The notes under the pieces were generated by a model, which was given only the letters and a program-made list of their open reading frames with translations, made no database searches and was not told the DNA's origin. Position numbers and translations under genes: made by a program. From Bacteroidota bacterium (GTDB lineage: Bacteria; Bacteroidota; Bacteroidia; NS11-12g; UBA9320), in contig JABWCE010000014.1 in the NCBI GenBank assembly GCA_013359235.1, positions 1 to 64,000 on the forward strand: 64,000 nucleotides of DNA. Direction: 5' to 3'. Positions 25,728-35,451 of the stretch are shown piece after piece. Every line of letters starts with the position of its first letter. Position 1 is the stretch's first letter.

Positions 25728-25760
25728 TCTAAAGTTAAGAAATTGTTAAGTTTTTTTTAA
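25728..25760 (-). promoter_or_regulatory. Putative phosphate operator (three TTAA-led 11-bp repeats)
   Basis: Read on the minus strand: TTAAAAAAAAC, TTAACAATTTC, TTAACTTTAGA, three units at an exact 11-bp period, ending 30 bases from a TTTGCAT element. Direct repeats with an 11-bp period are the known form of Pho boxes bound by PhoB/PhoP/SphR-type regulators; CTTAAC-like units are typical of the cyanobacterial version. The same arrangement occurs before the OprO/P porin. The site abuts the recJ start codon on the other strand. Confidence 0.55.
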
Positions 25761-25763
25761 TAA

Positions 25764-27470
25764 ATGTCATTAAAAAATTGGATAAATATGCCGAAGCCCG
25801 ATTTGCAAGGGGTTGAAAAAGTTCAAACTTTGTTAAATGTAAACCGCATTATTGCAAGTTTGCTTTTTCAACGTGGAATTTCGGATTTTGAAACAGCAAA
25901 AAAATTTTTCAGACCATCGCTTGATAATCTTTACGACCCTTTTCTTTTCAGAGATATGAAAAAGGCAGTAGATAGGATAAACCTTTCAATTTCTAAAAAC
26001 GAAAAAATATTGATTTATGGCGATTATGATGTTGATGGAACAACTGCCGTTGCAGTAGTTTATTCGTTTTTAAGAAAATTTACTGAATCTATTGAATATT
26101 ATATCCCCGACCGCTATACCGAAGGCTATGGAGTTTCGCAAAAAGGTGTTGATTATGCTATAAATAATAATTTTAAACTCATTATTACTCTCGATTGTGG
26201 TATTCGTTCAGAAAAACTTGTAGAATATGCCGCAAATAATAATGTTGATTTTATAATTTGCGACCATCATCTTCCTGCAAAAAATCTTCCTCCAGCTATT
26301 GCCGTTTTAGATGCTAAAGCAGAAGGCGAAACATATCCATTCAAAGAATTATCAGGATGTGGTGTAGGTTTCAAACTCATACAAGCAATTTGTAAAGACA
26401 AATGTTTACCTGATGAAAATTTTCTTAAATATATTGATATTGTTGCTGTAAGTATTTGTTGCGATATCGTTCCGATAGTTGATGAAAACCGCATAATAGT
26501 TAAATTCGGCACTGAAAAACTAAATAATAACCCATCGCCAGGCTTAAAAATTTTGAAAGAAAGTTGTATAAATAAAAAAGACCTTACAACATCAGATATT
26601 GTATTTTACTTAGGTCCAAGAATAAATGCGGTAGGCAGGTTAAGCGATGCAAAAGATGCCGTAAAACTTCTATTAGCAAAAAACGAAGATGAAGCCGAGA
26701 AATATGTTGAAGTTTTGAATAAAAACAATAGTGAAAGAAAATCTATTGACGAAAGTATTACAGCACAAGCTCTTGAAATGATTGAAAAAGACAAATACCA
26801 TCTCAACAAATTTACAAATGTGTTATACAATCAAAAATGGCACAAAGGTGTAGTAGGAATTGTAGCTTCAAGAGTAATAGAATACCATTACAGACCAACA
26901 ATAATATTAACAGGTGATGATAGAAAAATTACAGGCTCTGCAAGGTCTATTGAGGGTTTTGATATACACGAAGCATTAATTGAATGTAGTGATTTGCTCT
27001 TGCAATTCGGTGGGCATAGCCATGCTGCTGGTTTGAGCCTTGATGCTGCAAATCTTGAAAAATTTAAAGACAAGTTTGATAATGTTGCCAGTAAAAAATT
27101 AACCCGAGAAATGCTTGTTGAAACATTTAAATACGATATTGAAATAAAACCTGAAGAAATTACCGATTCGTTGTTAAAATTATTAAAACAAATGGAACCT
27201 TACGGACCCGGGAATATGACACCTGTATTTTATATATCAGGCTTAAAAGATACAGGAATGGTAAAGCAAATGGGTAGCGACAATTCTCACCTCAGCATAA
27301 ATGTGATATTACCCAATATTTCGAAACCTGTAAAAGGAATTGCCTTTAAATTGGGGGAAAAATATGAAAAAATAAAAAATGGAAATTCTTTCGAGAGCTT
27401 GATTTCCTTACATGAAGAAGAGTTTAATGGCGTAAAAAACATTCAGATTTTAATAAAAGATATAAAATAA
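25764..27470 (+). CDS. recJ: Single-stranded-DNA-specific exonuclease RecJ
   Basis: A 568-residue DHH-superfamily 5'-3' exonuclease used in recombination and mismatch repair. DHH motifs: LIYGDYDVDGTTAVAVVYS (near residue 78), TLDCGIRS, IICDHHLPAKNLP; DHHA1 motif FGGHSHAAGLSL near 415; then the OB-fold end. All metal-binding residues are visible and the length is normal. It is divergent from the phosphate operon and followed 104 bases later by the porin, which seems to have its own promoter. Confidence 0.96.
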   Translation: MSLKNWINMPKPDLQGVEKVQTLLNVNRIIASLLFQRGISDFETAKKFFRPSLDNLYDPFLFRDMKKAVDRINLSISKNEKILIYGDYDVDGTTAVAVVYSFLRKFTESIEYYIPDRYTEGYGVSQKGVDYAINNNFKLIITLDCGIRSEKLVEYAANNNVDFIICDHHLPAKNLPPAIAVLDAKAEGETYPFKELSGCGVGFKLIQAICKDKCLPDENFLKYIDIVAVSICCDIVPIVDENRIIVKFGTEKLNNNPSPGLKILKESCINKKDLTTSDIVFYLGPRINAVGRLSDAKDAVKLLLAKNEDEAEKYVEVLNKNNSERKSIDESITAQALEMIEKDKYHLNKFTNVLYNQKWHKGVVGIVASRVIEYHYRPTIILTGDDRKITGSARSIEGFDIHEALIECSDLLLQFGGHSHAAGLSLDAANLEKFKDKFDNVASKKLTREMLVETFKYDIEIKPEEITDSLLKLLKQMEPYGPGNMTPVFYISGLKDTGMVKQMGSDNSHLSINVILPNISKPVKGIAFKLGEKYEKIKNGNSFESLISLHEEEFNGVKNIQILIKDIK

Positions 27471-27511
27471 AAATTCAATGTTAAATTTTCGTTAAGTGTT
27501 ATGAAAGTAAA

Positions 27512-27544
27512 TTAACGTAAAATTAATAATCAATTAAAAAGTAT
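27512..27544 (+). promoter_or_regulatory. Putative phosphate operator of the porin gene (three TTAA-led 11-bp repeats)
   Basis: TTAACGTAAAA, TTAATAATCAA, TTAAAAAGTAT: three units at an exact 11-bp period with TTAA at 41, 30 and 19 bases before TTTGCAT (27553). The DUF47-PiT operon has TTAA at 52, 41 and 30, the same phase. An oppositely oriented pair, GTTAAATTTTCGTTAAG (27480-27496), also with 11-bp period, lies just upstream and resembles GTTAAGAAATTGTTAAG at the phosphate operon. Region is AT-rich, so chance must be considered. Confidence 0.5.
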
Positions 27545-27552
27545 ATTATTTT

Positions 27553-27559
27553 TTTGCAT
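27553..27559 (+). promoter_or_regulatory. TTTGCAT -7-like element of the porin gene
   Basis: TTTGCAT in a run of T, preceded by TATTATTTT, 15 bases before the porin ATG. It resembles the -7 element of other genes in the window (TTTGCA) and matches the one of the phosphate operon. Confidence 0.4.
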
Positions 27560-27573
27560 TAAATAAAAAACAA

Positions 27574-28779
27574 ATGAAAAGATTATTAAATTTTTCTGCA
27601 CTCCTACTATTTATTTTGTTTGGTATCTTAGTTCCCAAAAATTCAAAATCTCAAGATAACAAAAAAACATTTTCGGAAAATTGGTATGAAAAAATATCAA
27701 TTCGCGGATATGCACAATTCAGATATAACCGATTATTTGAAACCAACGATTCGCTAAAGTGCGAACAGTGCGACAAATCGTGGGGTAATGGCAGTTTTTT
27801 TATTAGAAGAATGCGTTTGGTTTTTTACGGAAATATTTCTGATAGAATTTTTTTATATATTCAACCTGATTTTGCCACAAGCACATCGGGCACAATACTA
27901 AATTTTGGACAACTGCGAGATGCTTATTTCGACTTTTCGTTTGATAAAAACAAAGAATACAGGCTTAGAATTGGTCAAAGTAAGATACCTTACGGTTTTG
28001 AAAATCTTCAATCAAGCCAAAACAGATTGTCATTAGACCGTAGCGATGCCTTGAACAGTGCAATATCAAACGAACGAGATTTGGGTGCTTTTTTTTACTG
28101 GGCTCCTCATAAAACAAGAAAATTATTCAATTCGCTTGTAAACGAAGGTTATAAAGGCAGTGGTGATTATGGTGTTTTGGGGGTGGGGGTATTCAATGGT
28201 CAAACATCCAATAAAAGCGATTTGAACAAAAACTTACATGTTGTTTCGCGAATTTCATACCCGTTTTCTATCAATGGGCAAACTGTAGAAGCAAGTGTAC
28301 AGGCTTATAGAGGCAAATATGTTTTAGAAAATAAATCTGAAAAAACTAAGGTAAACAATGATTTGAATTACCTTGATCAAAGGATGGCTGCAAGTTTTAT
28401 TCTTTATCCTAAACCATTGGGTTTACAAGCCGAGTACAATATAGGAAAAGGTCCTGAATTTAATAAGTTTACAGATTCAATAGAAACAAAGGAACTTAAA
28501 GGTGGTTATGTTTTAGTCAATTATTTTATAAAGTATAAAAATCAATTAATAATCCCATTTATTAAATATAATTATTATAAAGGAGGGAAAAAACATGAAC
28601 TTGATGCCAGAAGCTATTTAGTTAAAGAACTCGATATAGCAGCCGAATGGCAACCTGTGAAAAATTTTGAACTTGTAGTAATGTACACCATGTCAGAACG
28701 AAGGTTTGAAGATTACAAAATGCAAAATAATTTACAAAAAGGTAATTTGATGCGAATACAAGCTCAATTCAATTTTTAA
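27574..28779 (+). CDS. OprO/OprP-type outer membrane porin (Porin_O_P family)
   Basis: A 401-residue protein with a signal peptide (about 26 residues, ending NSKSQ) and a beta-barrel through to the C-terminal strand (RIQAQFNF, terminal Phe). Family hallmarks: RGYAQFRYNRLF near the start, FFIRRMRLVFYGNISDRI, and RLRIGQSKIPYGFENLQSSQ. In Pseudomonas the family forms phosphate- and polyphosphate-selective channels; Bacteroidota members are annotated as phosphate-selective porins without much testing. The lysine-based selectivity ladder cannot be judged without a model. A predicted phosphate operator upstream, shared with the PiT operon, supports a phosphate role. Confidence 0.83.
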   Translation: MKRLLNFSALLLFILFGILVPKNSKSQDNKKTFSENWYEKISIRGYAQFRYNRLFETNDSLKCEQCDKSWGNGSFFIRRMRLVFYGNISDRIFLYIQPDFATSTSGTILNFGQLRDAYFDFSFDKNKEYRLRIGQSKIPYGFENLQSSQNRLSLDRSDALNSAISNERDLGAFFYWAPHKTRKLFNSLVNEGYKGSGDYGVLGVGVFNGQTSNKSDLNKNLHVVSRISYPFSINGQTVEASVQAYRGKYVLENKSEKTKVNNDLNYLDQRMAASFILYPKPLGLQAEYNIGKGPEFNKFTDSIETKELKGGYVLVNYFIKYKNQLIIPFIKYNYYKGGKKHELDARSYLVKELDIAAEWQPVKNFELVVMYTMSERRFEDYKMQNNLQKGNLMRIQAQFNF

Positions 28780-28884
28780 ACTTTTAAAAACATATCAATA
28801 AATATATTTTCTAAACCAATAATTAAATAGATATTACAAATTCAAACTTTAAAATTAATTTTTTAAAATTATCTTCGCCCATTG

Positions 28885-31227
28885 ATGAAAATTTCGTACA
28901 ATTGGCTTAAAAAGCACATAGAATTAAACGAAACACCCGAAGAAATTTCAGATTTACTTACAAATTGTGGGCTTGAAGTTGAAGATTTTTACGAGCACCA
29001 AGTAATAAAAGGAGGCTTAAAGGGTTTGATAGTTGGTCATGTATTATCAGTAGAAAAGCACCCCGGTGCCGATAAATTAAAAATAACAAAAGTAGATATT
29101 GGAAATGGCGAAATTCTTCAAATAGTGTGTGGTGCACCAAATGTTAAGCAAGGGCAAAAAGTAGTTGTAGCTACTGTCGGAACTACAATTTACCCATTAA
29201 ATTCAGAACCTTTTAAAATTAAAAAAGCAAAAATCAGAGGAATAGAATCAAACGGTATGATTTGTGCCGAAGACGAAATAGGATTAGGTACTAACCACGA
29301 AGGAATTTTAATACTTGACGAAAATTGTTTGCAAGGTAAATTAGTTACTGATTATATAAAAACTCCAAACGATTTTATCTTCGAAATAGGGCTTACTGCA
29401 AATCGTGGCGATGCAGCTTCGCATCTGGGTGTAGCAAGAGATTTAAAAGCATTACTAAACCGAAACCTAATCAAACCAAAAACATTTGAAATAACCACTG
29501 CTCAAAACAAAATGCCATTGAGTATTTCAATAAAAAGTGATGATTTATGTGAAAAATATTGTGGTATTTTAATAAAAGATATAAATGTAAAACCATCACC
29601 AGATTGGCTTTCTTCAAAACTTTCTTCAATAGGTTTAAATTCAATAAACAATATTGTAGATATCACAAATTACATTTTACACGATACGGGACAACCGATT
29701 CATGCTTTTGACTTTGATAAATTGAATGGAAACATAGAAGTGAGAAATGCAAACCCAAACGAGAAAATAATTACTTTAAATAAAGAAGAAAAAAAACTAA
29801 ATGGGCAAGAAATGGTGATTGCCGACCATAATGGACCTGTGGCTCTTGCAGGTGTTATAGGTGGTTTAAACACGTGTGTTGACAATAACACAAAAAATAT
29901 TTTTATAGAAAGCGCATGTTTTGATATGTCTGCTGTACGAAAAACATCAAAAATCACCGGAATTTCTACTGATTCTTCATTCAGATTTGAACGTGGTATT
30001 AACCCTGAAAATACTTATAATGCTATGATAGAAGCAGCAGCAATGGTATTGGAAATAGCCGGTGGTAAAATTGAATTTTTGCCAGTTGAAGTAAATAGTA
30101 AACTAATTGAGCCTGCTCAAGTATTTATTTCATTCGATAAACTGAAAAGAATTTTAGGAGTTGAAATTGAAAAAAATGTAGTAAAAACTATTGTTTCAAA
30201 TCTTGAAATGAAAATTGTAGAAGAAAACAACGAAGGTTTAAAATTAATTATACCACGTTACAGAACTGATATAACAAGGGATATTGATGTTTTTGAAGAT
30301 ATTTTGAGGATATATGGTTTTGACAAAATTGCTTTTCCCGAAAATGTAAATACAGCTATTGTAAACTCTGCAATTCCCGATAAACATTTAATAAAACAAA
30401 AAATAAGCAATTATTTAAAATCGCAAGGTTTTAATGAAATAATGACAAATTCATTAACAAGCGACAATTATTATGATGAAACCGAAAAAAATGAACTCGT
30501 TTATCTGAGCAATCCACTAAGCAATGAACTTGCAGTTATGCGGCATTCAATGTTGCCCACTATGCTCGAATCCGTTGCATACAACAAAAACAGGAAAATA
30601 CACGACAACAAATTTTTTGAGTTTGGCAAAATTTATCATAAAAACGAAGATGGAAATTATTTTGAAATTGAAAAAATTGCATTAATAGTAAGTGGGAACC
30701 GTGAAACCACAAATTGGATTAAAAAACCCGAATATGCCGATTATTTTTATTTAAAAACTATAGTTGAAAATATTGTTTTACATGCCGGAGGTATTAATTT
30801 CAATACACCTAAAATAAGCAAAGTAGAAAAAAAGTTGCTTGACAAAACTGATGTAAATACCGAAGTATGGTTTGCCGAATTGAATTTTGAAAAATTGTTG
30901 AACAATATATCAAAAAACAAATTCGAATTACGCGATGTTCCTGTATTTCCGGAGGTTAGCCGCGATTTAAATTTAATAATAGATGAAGCCGTAAACTATT
31001 CGGATATTGAAAAAATTGTTAAAAATACAGTTGGAAAATATTTACAAAAAATAAATATGACAGATGTTTACAAAGGCAAAACGCTTGAAGAAGGCAAAAA
31101 ATCTTACACTTTTAATATTTTGCTTTACGATAGCGAAAAAACTATGACCGATAAACAAATAGATTATATAATGCAAAAACTGATATTTACTTTTGAAACC
31201 GAACTTGGAGCATTTATTAGAAAATAA
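28885..31227 (+). CDS. pheT: Phenylalanine--tRNA ligase beta subunit
   Basis: The track uses a TTG at 28882; the ATG at 28885 gives the standard MKISYNWLKKHIELN start (780 residues). Domains in order: N-terminal region with the tRNA-binding OB fold (about 40-150, IVCGAPNVKQGQKVVVA), B3/B4 editing domain (about 210-380), B5, the catalytic-like core, and the C-terminal ferredoxin-fold anticodon-binding domain (about 690-780, FPEVSRDLNLIID). Pairs with PheS, not in the window, in the alpha2-beta2 enzyme. First gene of a run with the coiled-coil gene, zapA, rny, adk and obg. Confidence 0.97.
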   Translation: MKISYNWLKKHIELNETPEEISDLLTNCGLEVEDFYEHQVIKGGLKGLIVGHVLSVEKHPGADKLKITKVDIGNGEILQIVCGAPNVKQGQKVVVATVGTTIYPLNSEPFKIKKAKIRGIESNGMICAEDEIGLGTNHEGILILDENCLQGKLVTDYIKTPNDFIFEIGLTANRGDAASHLGVARDLKALLNRNLIKPKTFEITTAQNKMPLSISIKSDDLCEKYCGILIKDINVKPSPDWLSSKLSSIGLNSINNIVDITNYILHDTGQPIHAFDFDKLNGNIEVRNANPNEKIITLNKEEKKLNGQEMVIADHNGPVALAGVIGGLNTCVDNNTKNIFIESACFDMSAVRKTSKITGISTDSSFRFERGINPENTYNAMIEAAAMVLEIAGGKIEFLPVEVNSKLIEPAQVFISFDKLKRILGVEIEKNVVKTIVSNLEMKIVEENNEGLKLIIPRYRTDITRDIDVFEDILRIYGFDKIAFPENVNTAIVNSAIPDKHLIKQKISNYLKSQGFNEIMTNSLTSDNYYDETEKNELVYLSNPLSNELAVMRHSMLPTMLESVAYNKNRKIHDNKFFEFGKIYHKNEDGNYFEIEKIALIVSGNRETTNWIKKPEYADYFYLKTIVENIVLHAGGINFNTPKISKVEKKLLDKTDVNTEVWFAELNFEKLLNNISKNKFELRDVPVFPEVSRDLNLIIDEAVNYSDIEKIVKNTVGKYLQKINMTDVYKGKTLEEGKKSYTFNILLYDSEKTMTDKQIDYIMQKLIFTFETELGAFIRK

Positions 31228-31240
31228 TTAATAAAAAAGA

Positions 31241-31531
31241 ATGTCAGAAACAGAAGAAATATTTCAAAGAATAAAGCATAAAATAGAGCAGCTTGTTTTG
31301 CGAAACAAAGAATTGCAAAACCAAAACAAAGATTTTGAGAAAAAAATCCATGATTTAGAAAAAACTATTGAAATTCAAAGAGAAACGATAAAAGATATAG
31401 AAGAGAAAAATAAATTACTTAAAATTGCAAATAAAATTACAGAAGACGATACACAAAAAAAAGAATTGAAATTAAAAATAAACGAATTTATAAGAGAAAT
31501 AGATAAGAGCATAGCATTGCTCAACGATTAA
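31241..31531 (+). CDS. Small coiled-coil protein between pheT and zapA
   Basis: A 96-residue protein that is almost wholly coiled coil (VLRNKELQNQNKDFEKKIHD, heptad pattern over about residues 10-70) with a short amphipathic tail ending IREIDKSIALLND. It starts 13 bases after pheT and is followed 20 bases later by zapA, so it is translated with them. Size, coiled-coil form and place beside zapA make a ZapB-like division partner a reasonable guess, but no specific motif proves this. Confidence 0.75.
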   Translation: MSETEEIFQRIKHKIEQLVLRNKELQNQNKDFEKKIHDLEKTIEIQRETIKDIEEKNKLLKIANKITEDDTQKKELKLKINEFIREIDKSIALLND

Positions 31532-31551
31532 AAACAAAAAATGAAAAACAG

Positions 31552-31848
31552 GTGGAACAGGAAGAAATATCCATCAAAATAATAATAGGAGACAGGCAAT
31601 ACCCGCTTAAAATTTCAACTTCAGAAGAAGAAAACATCAGAAAAGCGGCAAAACTGGTAAACGAAAGGTCAAAATTTTATACCGAAAATTTTTCGGTTAA
31701 AGATAAACAGGATGCACTTGCCATGACGGCACTCGAAATTGCAACCGAAAATATTAATAGCGATTCTCAAAACCAGCTATTAAACTCTGAACTGTCGCAG
31801 CAGCTCAAAGATATTGACAACTTCCTATGTAATTTTGAAATTTCTTAA
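31552..31848 (+). CDS. zapA: Cell division protein ZapA
   Basis: A 98-residue protein with the ZapA pattern: ISIKIIIGDRQYPLKISTSEEENIRKAAKLVNE (N-terminal beta/alpha domain), then DALAMTALEIATENI and a short coiled-coil tail. ZapA cross-links FtsZ filaments at the division ring. The start is GTG at 31552; the ATG at 31541 is in another frame. Its neighbours pheT, coiled-coil gene and rny follow the order common in Bacteroidota. Confidence 0.9.
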   Translation: MEQEEISIKIIIGDRQYPLKISTSEEENIRKAAKLVNERSKFYTENFSVKDKQDALAMTALEIATENINSDSQNQLLNSELSQQLKDIDNFLCNFEIS

Positions 31849-31895
31849 AGTTCTGCTTTTAAAAAAAAGGACAAACTTAAAAAAAGAAGAAAAAA

Positions 31896-33437
31896 ATGGA
31901 ACCATTATCATTAGTATTGGGTATAGTAGCTGGCATCGGAGCAGGAACTTCGGCAGCATTTTACCTGATAAACAATCGAAACAAAAAAAAATCAAACGGA
32001 ATTATAGCTGATGCAAAAAACAAAGCCGAAGCTATACTAAAAGCCAAAGAACTTGAGGCAAAAGAAAAATTTTATGAATTAAAAAACCAACATGACGAAA
32101 AAATTAATTCAAGAAACAGAGAAATAGCTGAAGCCGAAAACCGCATCAGAGGTAAAGAACAGAGCCTAAATGATAAAATTTCAAACTTAGAACGCAGAAA
32201 CAAAGAAATAGAAAACCTTAAAAACGACCTCACAAATCAAATTGATGTAGCAAAAGTAAAAAAAGCCGAAGCTGAAAAACTACATGCAAGTCAAGTTGAA
32301 AAGTTAGAAAAAATTGCAGGATTATCAGCCCAGCAGGCAAAAAATGAGCTTGTTGAAGCATTAAAATCAGATGCTGAAAACCAAGCTTTATCACAAATGA
32401 AATTAATCATTGACGAAGCAAAACTAAACGCAACACGTGAGGCGAAAAGAATGATTTTGCAAACAATACAACGCTCTGCAGCCGAACACGCAATTGAAAA
32501 TACGGTTACAGTTTTTCATATTGAAAATGATGATGTAAAAGGCAGAATTATAGGAAGAGAAGGAAGAAATATACGAGCTCTTGAAGCAGCTACAGGTATA
32601 GAGTTTATAGTTGACGATACCCCCGAAGCAATTATACTTTCGGGCTTTGATCCCATAAGGCGTGAAGTAGCAAGATTATCATTGCACAGACTTGTATCCG
32701 ACGGCAGAATACATCCGGCACGCATTGAAGAAGTAGTAGAAAAGACAATTAAGGAAGTAGAACAGGAAATTATAGAAATTGGTCAGAAAACAGTTGTTGA
32801 TTTAGGAATAAACGGACTGCATCCAGAGCTAATTAGAATGGTAGGCAGAATGAGATACCGTTCATCTTATGGTCAAAATCTATTAAAACACAGTAGAGAA
32901 GTTGCAAATTTATGTGCAATAATGGCGGGTGAATTTGGGCTTAATCCAAAATTAGCAAAGCGAGCAGGACTCTTGCACGATATAGGTAAAGTGCCAGAAG
33001 ACGACCCCGAAACACCACATGCTTTGCTTGGTATGAAATTGGCAGAAAAATACGGTGAACATCCCGATGTTGTAAACGCAATAGGTGCACACCATGACGA
33101 AATAGAGATGAATAATCTTATCTCGCCAATAATACAGGCTTGTGATGCAATTTCAGGTTCACGCCCTGGTGCCCGCCGCGAAGATTCCGAAGCTTATATT
33201 AAAAGATTACAGGATCTTGAAAAACTTGCTGTAAGTTTTGACGGAGTTGACAAAGCATTTGCAATACAAGCAGGCCGCGAACTTAGAGTAATTGTGAACA
33301 GCGATATTTTAGATGATAAAAAATCCGATCTTCTTTCTTTCGATATTTCACAAAAAATTATGAAAGAGATGATTTATCCGGGTCAAATTAAAGTAACAGT
33401 AATTAGAGAGAGAAGGGCAGTAGCTTTTGCCAAATAA
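31896..33437 (+). CDS. rny: Ribonuclease Y
   Basis: A 513-residue membrane-anchored endoribonuclease for mRNA turnover. N-terminal membrane segment (about residues 4-25, [20 protein letters not shown]), a long coiled coil (about 30-190), KH domain ([20 protein letters not shown], near 215-275), HD domain with [13 protein letters not shown] (catalytic His-Asp) and GAHHDE, and the standard end [12 protein letters not shown]. All parts are intact and the length is normal. It lies 47 bases after zapA and 15 bases before adk. Confidence 0.97.
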   Translation: MEPLSLVLGIVAGIGAGTSAAFYLINNRNKKKSNGIIADAKNKAEAILKAKELEAKEKFYELKNQHDEKINSRNREIAEAENRIRGKEQSLNDKISNLERRNKEIENLKNDLTNQIDVAKVKKAEAEKLHASQVEKLEKIAGLSAQQAKNELVEALKSDAENQALSQMKLIIDEAKLNATREAKRMILQTIQRSAAEHAIENTVTVFHIENDDVKGRIIGREGRNIRALEAATGIEFIVDDTPEAIILSGFDPIRREVARLSLHRLVSDGRIHPARIEEVVEKTIKEVEQEIIEIGQKTVVDLGINGLHPELIRMVGRMRYRSSYGQNLLKHSREVANLCAIMAGEFGLNPKLAKRAGLLHDIGKVPEDDPETPHALLGMKLAEKYGEHPDVVNAIGAHHDEIEMNNLISPIIQACDAISGSRPGARREDSEAYIKRLQDLEKLAVSFDGVDKAFAIQAGRELRVIVNSDILDDKKSDLLSFDISQKIMKEMIYPGQIKVTVIRERRAVAFAK

Positions 33438-33452
33438 TTTTTTAAAAGAAAA

Positions 33453-34028
33453 ATGAAAAATATTGTATTGTTCGGTCCTCCGGGAGCAGGTAAAGGGACA
33501 CAATCTGAAAAACTTATTGAAAAGTATAAACTAATTCATATTTCAACAGGTGATATTTTAAGAGCAGAAAGAGCCGCAGGAACCGTATTGGGCAAAAAAG
33601 CCAATGAGTTTATTGAAAAAGGCGAACTTGTACCTGACGAAGTTGTGATAGGAATGGTTTCAAACAAAATTGACGAAAACAAAAACTCAAGTGGTTTTAT
33701 ATTTGATGGTTTTCCGCGTACCAATGCACAAGCTGTTGCACTTGATAAATTGCTGCAAAAATTTTCACTTTCAATTTCGAAAATGATAGCTCTTGAAGTA
33801 GATGAAGACGAACTTACAAAAAGGCTTTTGTTAAGGGGTAAATCATCGGGTAGAGCTGATGACCAAAGCGAGGAAACTATAAGAAACCGTTTTAGAGTTT
33901 ATAATAATGAAACTTTTCCGCTTATTGATTTTTATAAAAAACAAGGAAAATATTGTGGAATAAATGGCATGTATACAATAGATGAAGTATTTGATGATTT
34001 ATGTAAAATTATCGAAGTAATTAACTAA
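33453..34028 (+). CDS. adk: Adenylate kinase
   Basis: A 191-residue enzyme converting ATP + AMP to 2 ADP. P-loop FGPPGAGKGTQSEKL at the N-terminus, AMP site HISTGDILRAE, DGFPRTNAQA, and a short LID (RLLLRGKSSGRADDQSEETIRNR) without zinc cysteines, so the short type. It lies between rny and obg, an order seen widely in Bacteroidota. Confidence 0.97.
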   Translation: MKNIVLFGPPGAGKGTQSEKLIEKYKLIHISTGDILRAERAAGTVLGKKANEFIEKGELVPDEVVIGMVSNKIDENKNSSGFIFDGFPRTNAQAVALDKLLQKFSLSISKMIALEVDEDELTKRLLLRGKSSGRADDQSEETIRNRFRVYNNETFPLIDFYKKQGKYCGINGMYTIDEVFDDLCKIIEVIN

Positions 34029-34053
34029 CAAAAACATATTAAATTATTAAAAT

Positions 34054-35043
34054 TTGGCTGAATCAAATTTTGTTGATTATGTAAAAATATATTTTCGTTC
34101 AGGAAAAGGCGGAGCCGGAAGCGTACATTTTCATCGCGACAAAATTACTGCCAAAGGAGGACCCGATGGTGGAGACGGTGGAGCAGGTGGCTCGGTAATA
34201 CTCAAAGGCAATTCGCAACTTTGGACTTTACTACATCTAAAATATCAAAAACACATACTTTGTGAAGATGGAAAAGATGGGCAAAGCCAAAACAAAACCG
34301 GAGGAAACGGTAAAAATGAAATTGTAGAGGTGCCACTAGGTACTGTAGCCCGAAATGCCGAAACAGGCGAAGTAATTTTTGAAATTACTGAACACAATCA
34401 AACACAAATATTAATGCAAGGAGGAAGAGGCGGTCTTGGCAACTGGCATTTTAAAACACCTGTAAAACAGGCTCCGCGATATGCTCAACCAGGTGAAAAT
34501 GGTACAGAAGGCTGGGTAATAATTGAATTGAAAGTGCTTGCTGATGTAGGCTTGGTTGGTTTTCCTAATGCCGGAAAAAGCACCTTGCTTTCGGTAATTA
34601 CAAGTGCCAAACCCGAAATTGCAAATTATCCTTTTACAACTCTTGTACCCAATCTCGGTATTGTAAAATATCGCAATTTTAAGTCTTTTATTGTAGCAGA
34701 TATACCCGGTATAATAGAAGGAGCAGCCGAAGGCAAAGGTCTTGGAAGCAGATTTTTAAGACATATTGAACGAAATTCTGTTTTGCTTTTTATGATTTCT
34801 GCCGAAACAGGTAATATTATTAAAGAATACAACATTTTATTGAATGAACTAAAAAAACACAACCCTGAACTTATGTTTAAGAAAAGGCTCATAGCTATTA
34901 CAAAATCTGACCTACTTGACGAAGAGTTAAGAAATATGTTAAGTGCAGAAATACCCGAAAACATTGATTTTATTTTCATTTCATCTGTAACTGGGTTTAA
35001 TATTCAGAAACTTAAAGATAAACTATGGCAAATGCTTCAATAA
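34054..35043 (+). CDS. obg: GTPase Obg (ObgE/CgtA)
   Basis: A 329-residue ribosome-associated GTPase in large-subunit assembly and stress control. The glycine-rich Obg fold fills residues about 1-160 ([16 protein letters not shown]), then the G domain: [13 protein letters not shown] (G1), [11 protein letters not shown] (G2), [11 protein letters not shown] (G3), ITKSDLL (G4), SSVTG (G5). No long C-terminal extension. The start is TTG at 34054 ([13 protein letters not shown] matches the family start). Last gene of the pheT-to-obg run. Confidence 0.97.
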   Translation: MAESNFVDYVKIYFRSGKGGAGSVHFHRDKITAKGGPDGGDGGAGGSVILKGNSQLWTLLHLKYQKHILCEDGKDGQSQNKTGGNGKNEIVEVPLGTVARNAETGEVIFEITEHNQTQILMQGGRGGLGNWHFKTPVKQAPRYAQPGENGTEGWVIIELKVLADVGLVGFPNAGKSTLLSVITSAKPEIANYPFTTLVPNLGIVKYRNFKSFIVADIPGIIEGAAEGKGLGSRFLRHIERNSVLLFMISAETGNIIKEYNILLNELKKHNPELMFKKRLIAITKSDLLDEELRNMLSAEIPENIDFIFISSVTGFNIQKLKDKLWQMLQ

Positions 35044-35166
35044 TTTATAAAATATGTTGAATTCATTTGTAGAAACACTTTTTTTTTGCAATTTTTTAAC
35101 ATAATATGAGTAATACAAAATATCTTAAAAGTCATTAAAAAATTTAAGCTATATCAAAATTACATA

Positions 35167-35451
35167 TTAAGGAACATTCCACATTTCGGTGTATTTGTAA
35201 ACCCATCGCTTATCAATTTGATTAAATCCTTTAGGGTTACTTACCAATTTAACTTGTAAATTTTCAACATCAATAGCTTTTTTGAGCTTTATGCTTACTT
35301 GTACTTGAACGTCAGTTTTGTATTTAGATATTTTCGCAGCTTCAACAAACTCTATTTCTGAAAGTTTGTATTTCATTAAGATTAACCATGCTTGAGCATC
35401 TCTATCTTTTTTCCAATCGCTAAACTTTTCAACTATATCGTCTTCTAAAAT
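35167..35451 (-). pseudogene. Remnant resembling a type II restriction endonuclease
   Basis: The track lists only 69 residues from the ATG at 35376, but the frame is open further upstream to about 35451 and reads DDIVEKFSDWKKDRDAQAWLILMKYKL before that ATG, so the start is missing. The following segment (KTDVQVQVSIKLKKAIDV, KLVSNPKGFNQIDKRWVYKY) reminds me of a type II restriction enzyme family; the recollection is not backed by a search. It stops at TEMWNVP, in mid-domain, so the C-terminal part is lost too. It lies directly after the 185-residue nuclease-like gene. Probably a decayed gene. Confidence 0.45.
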
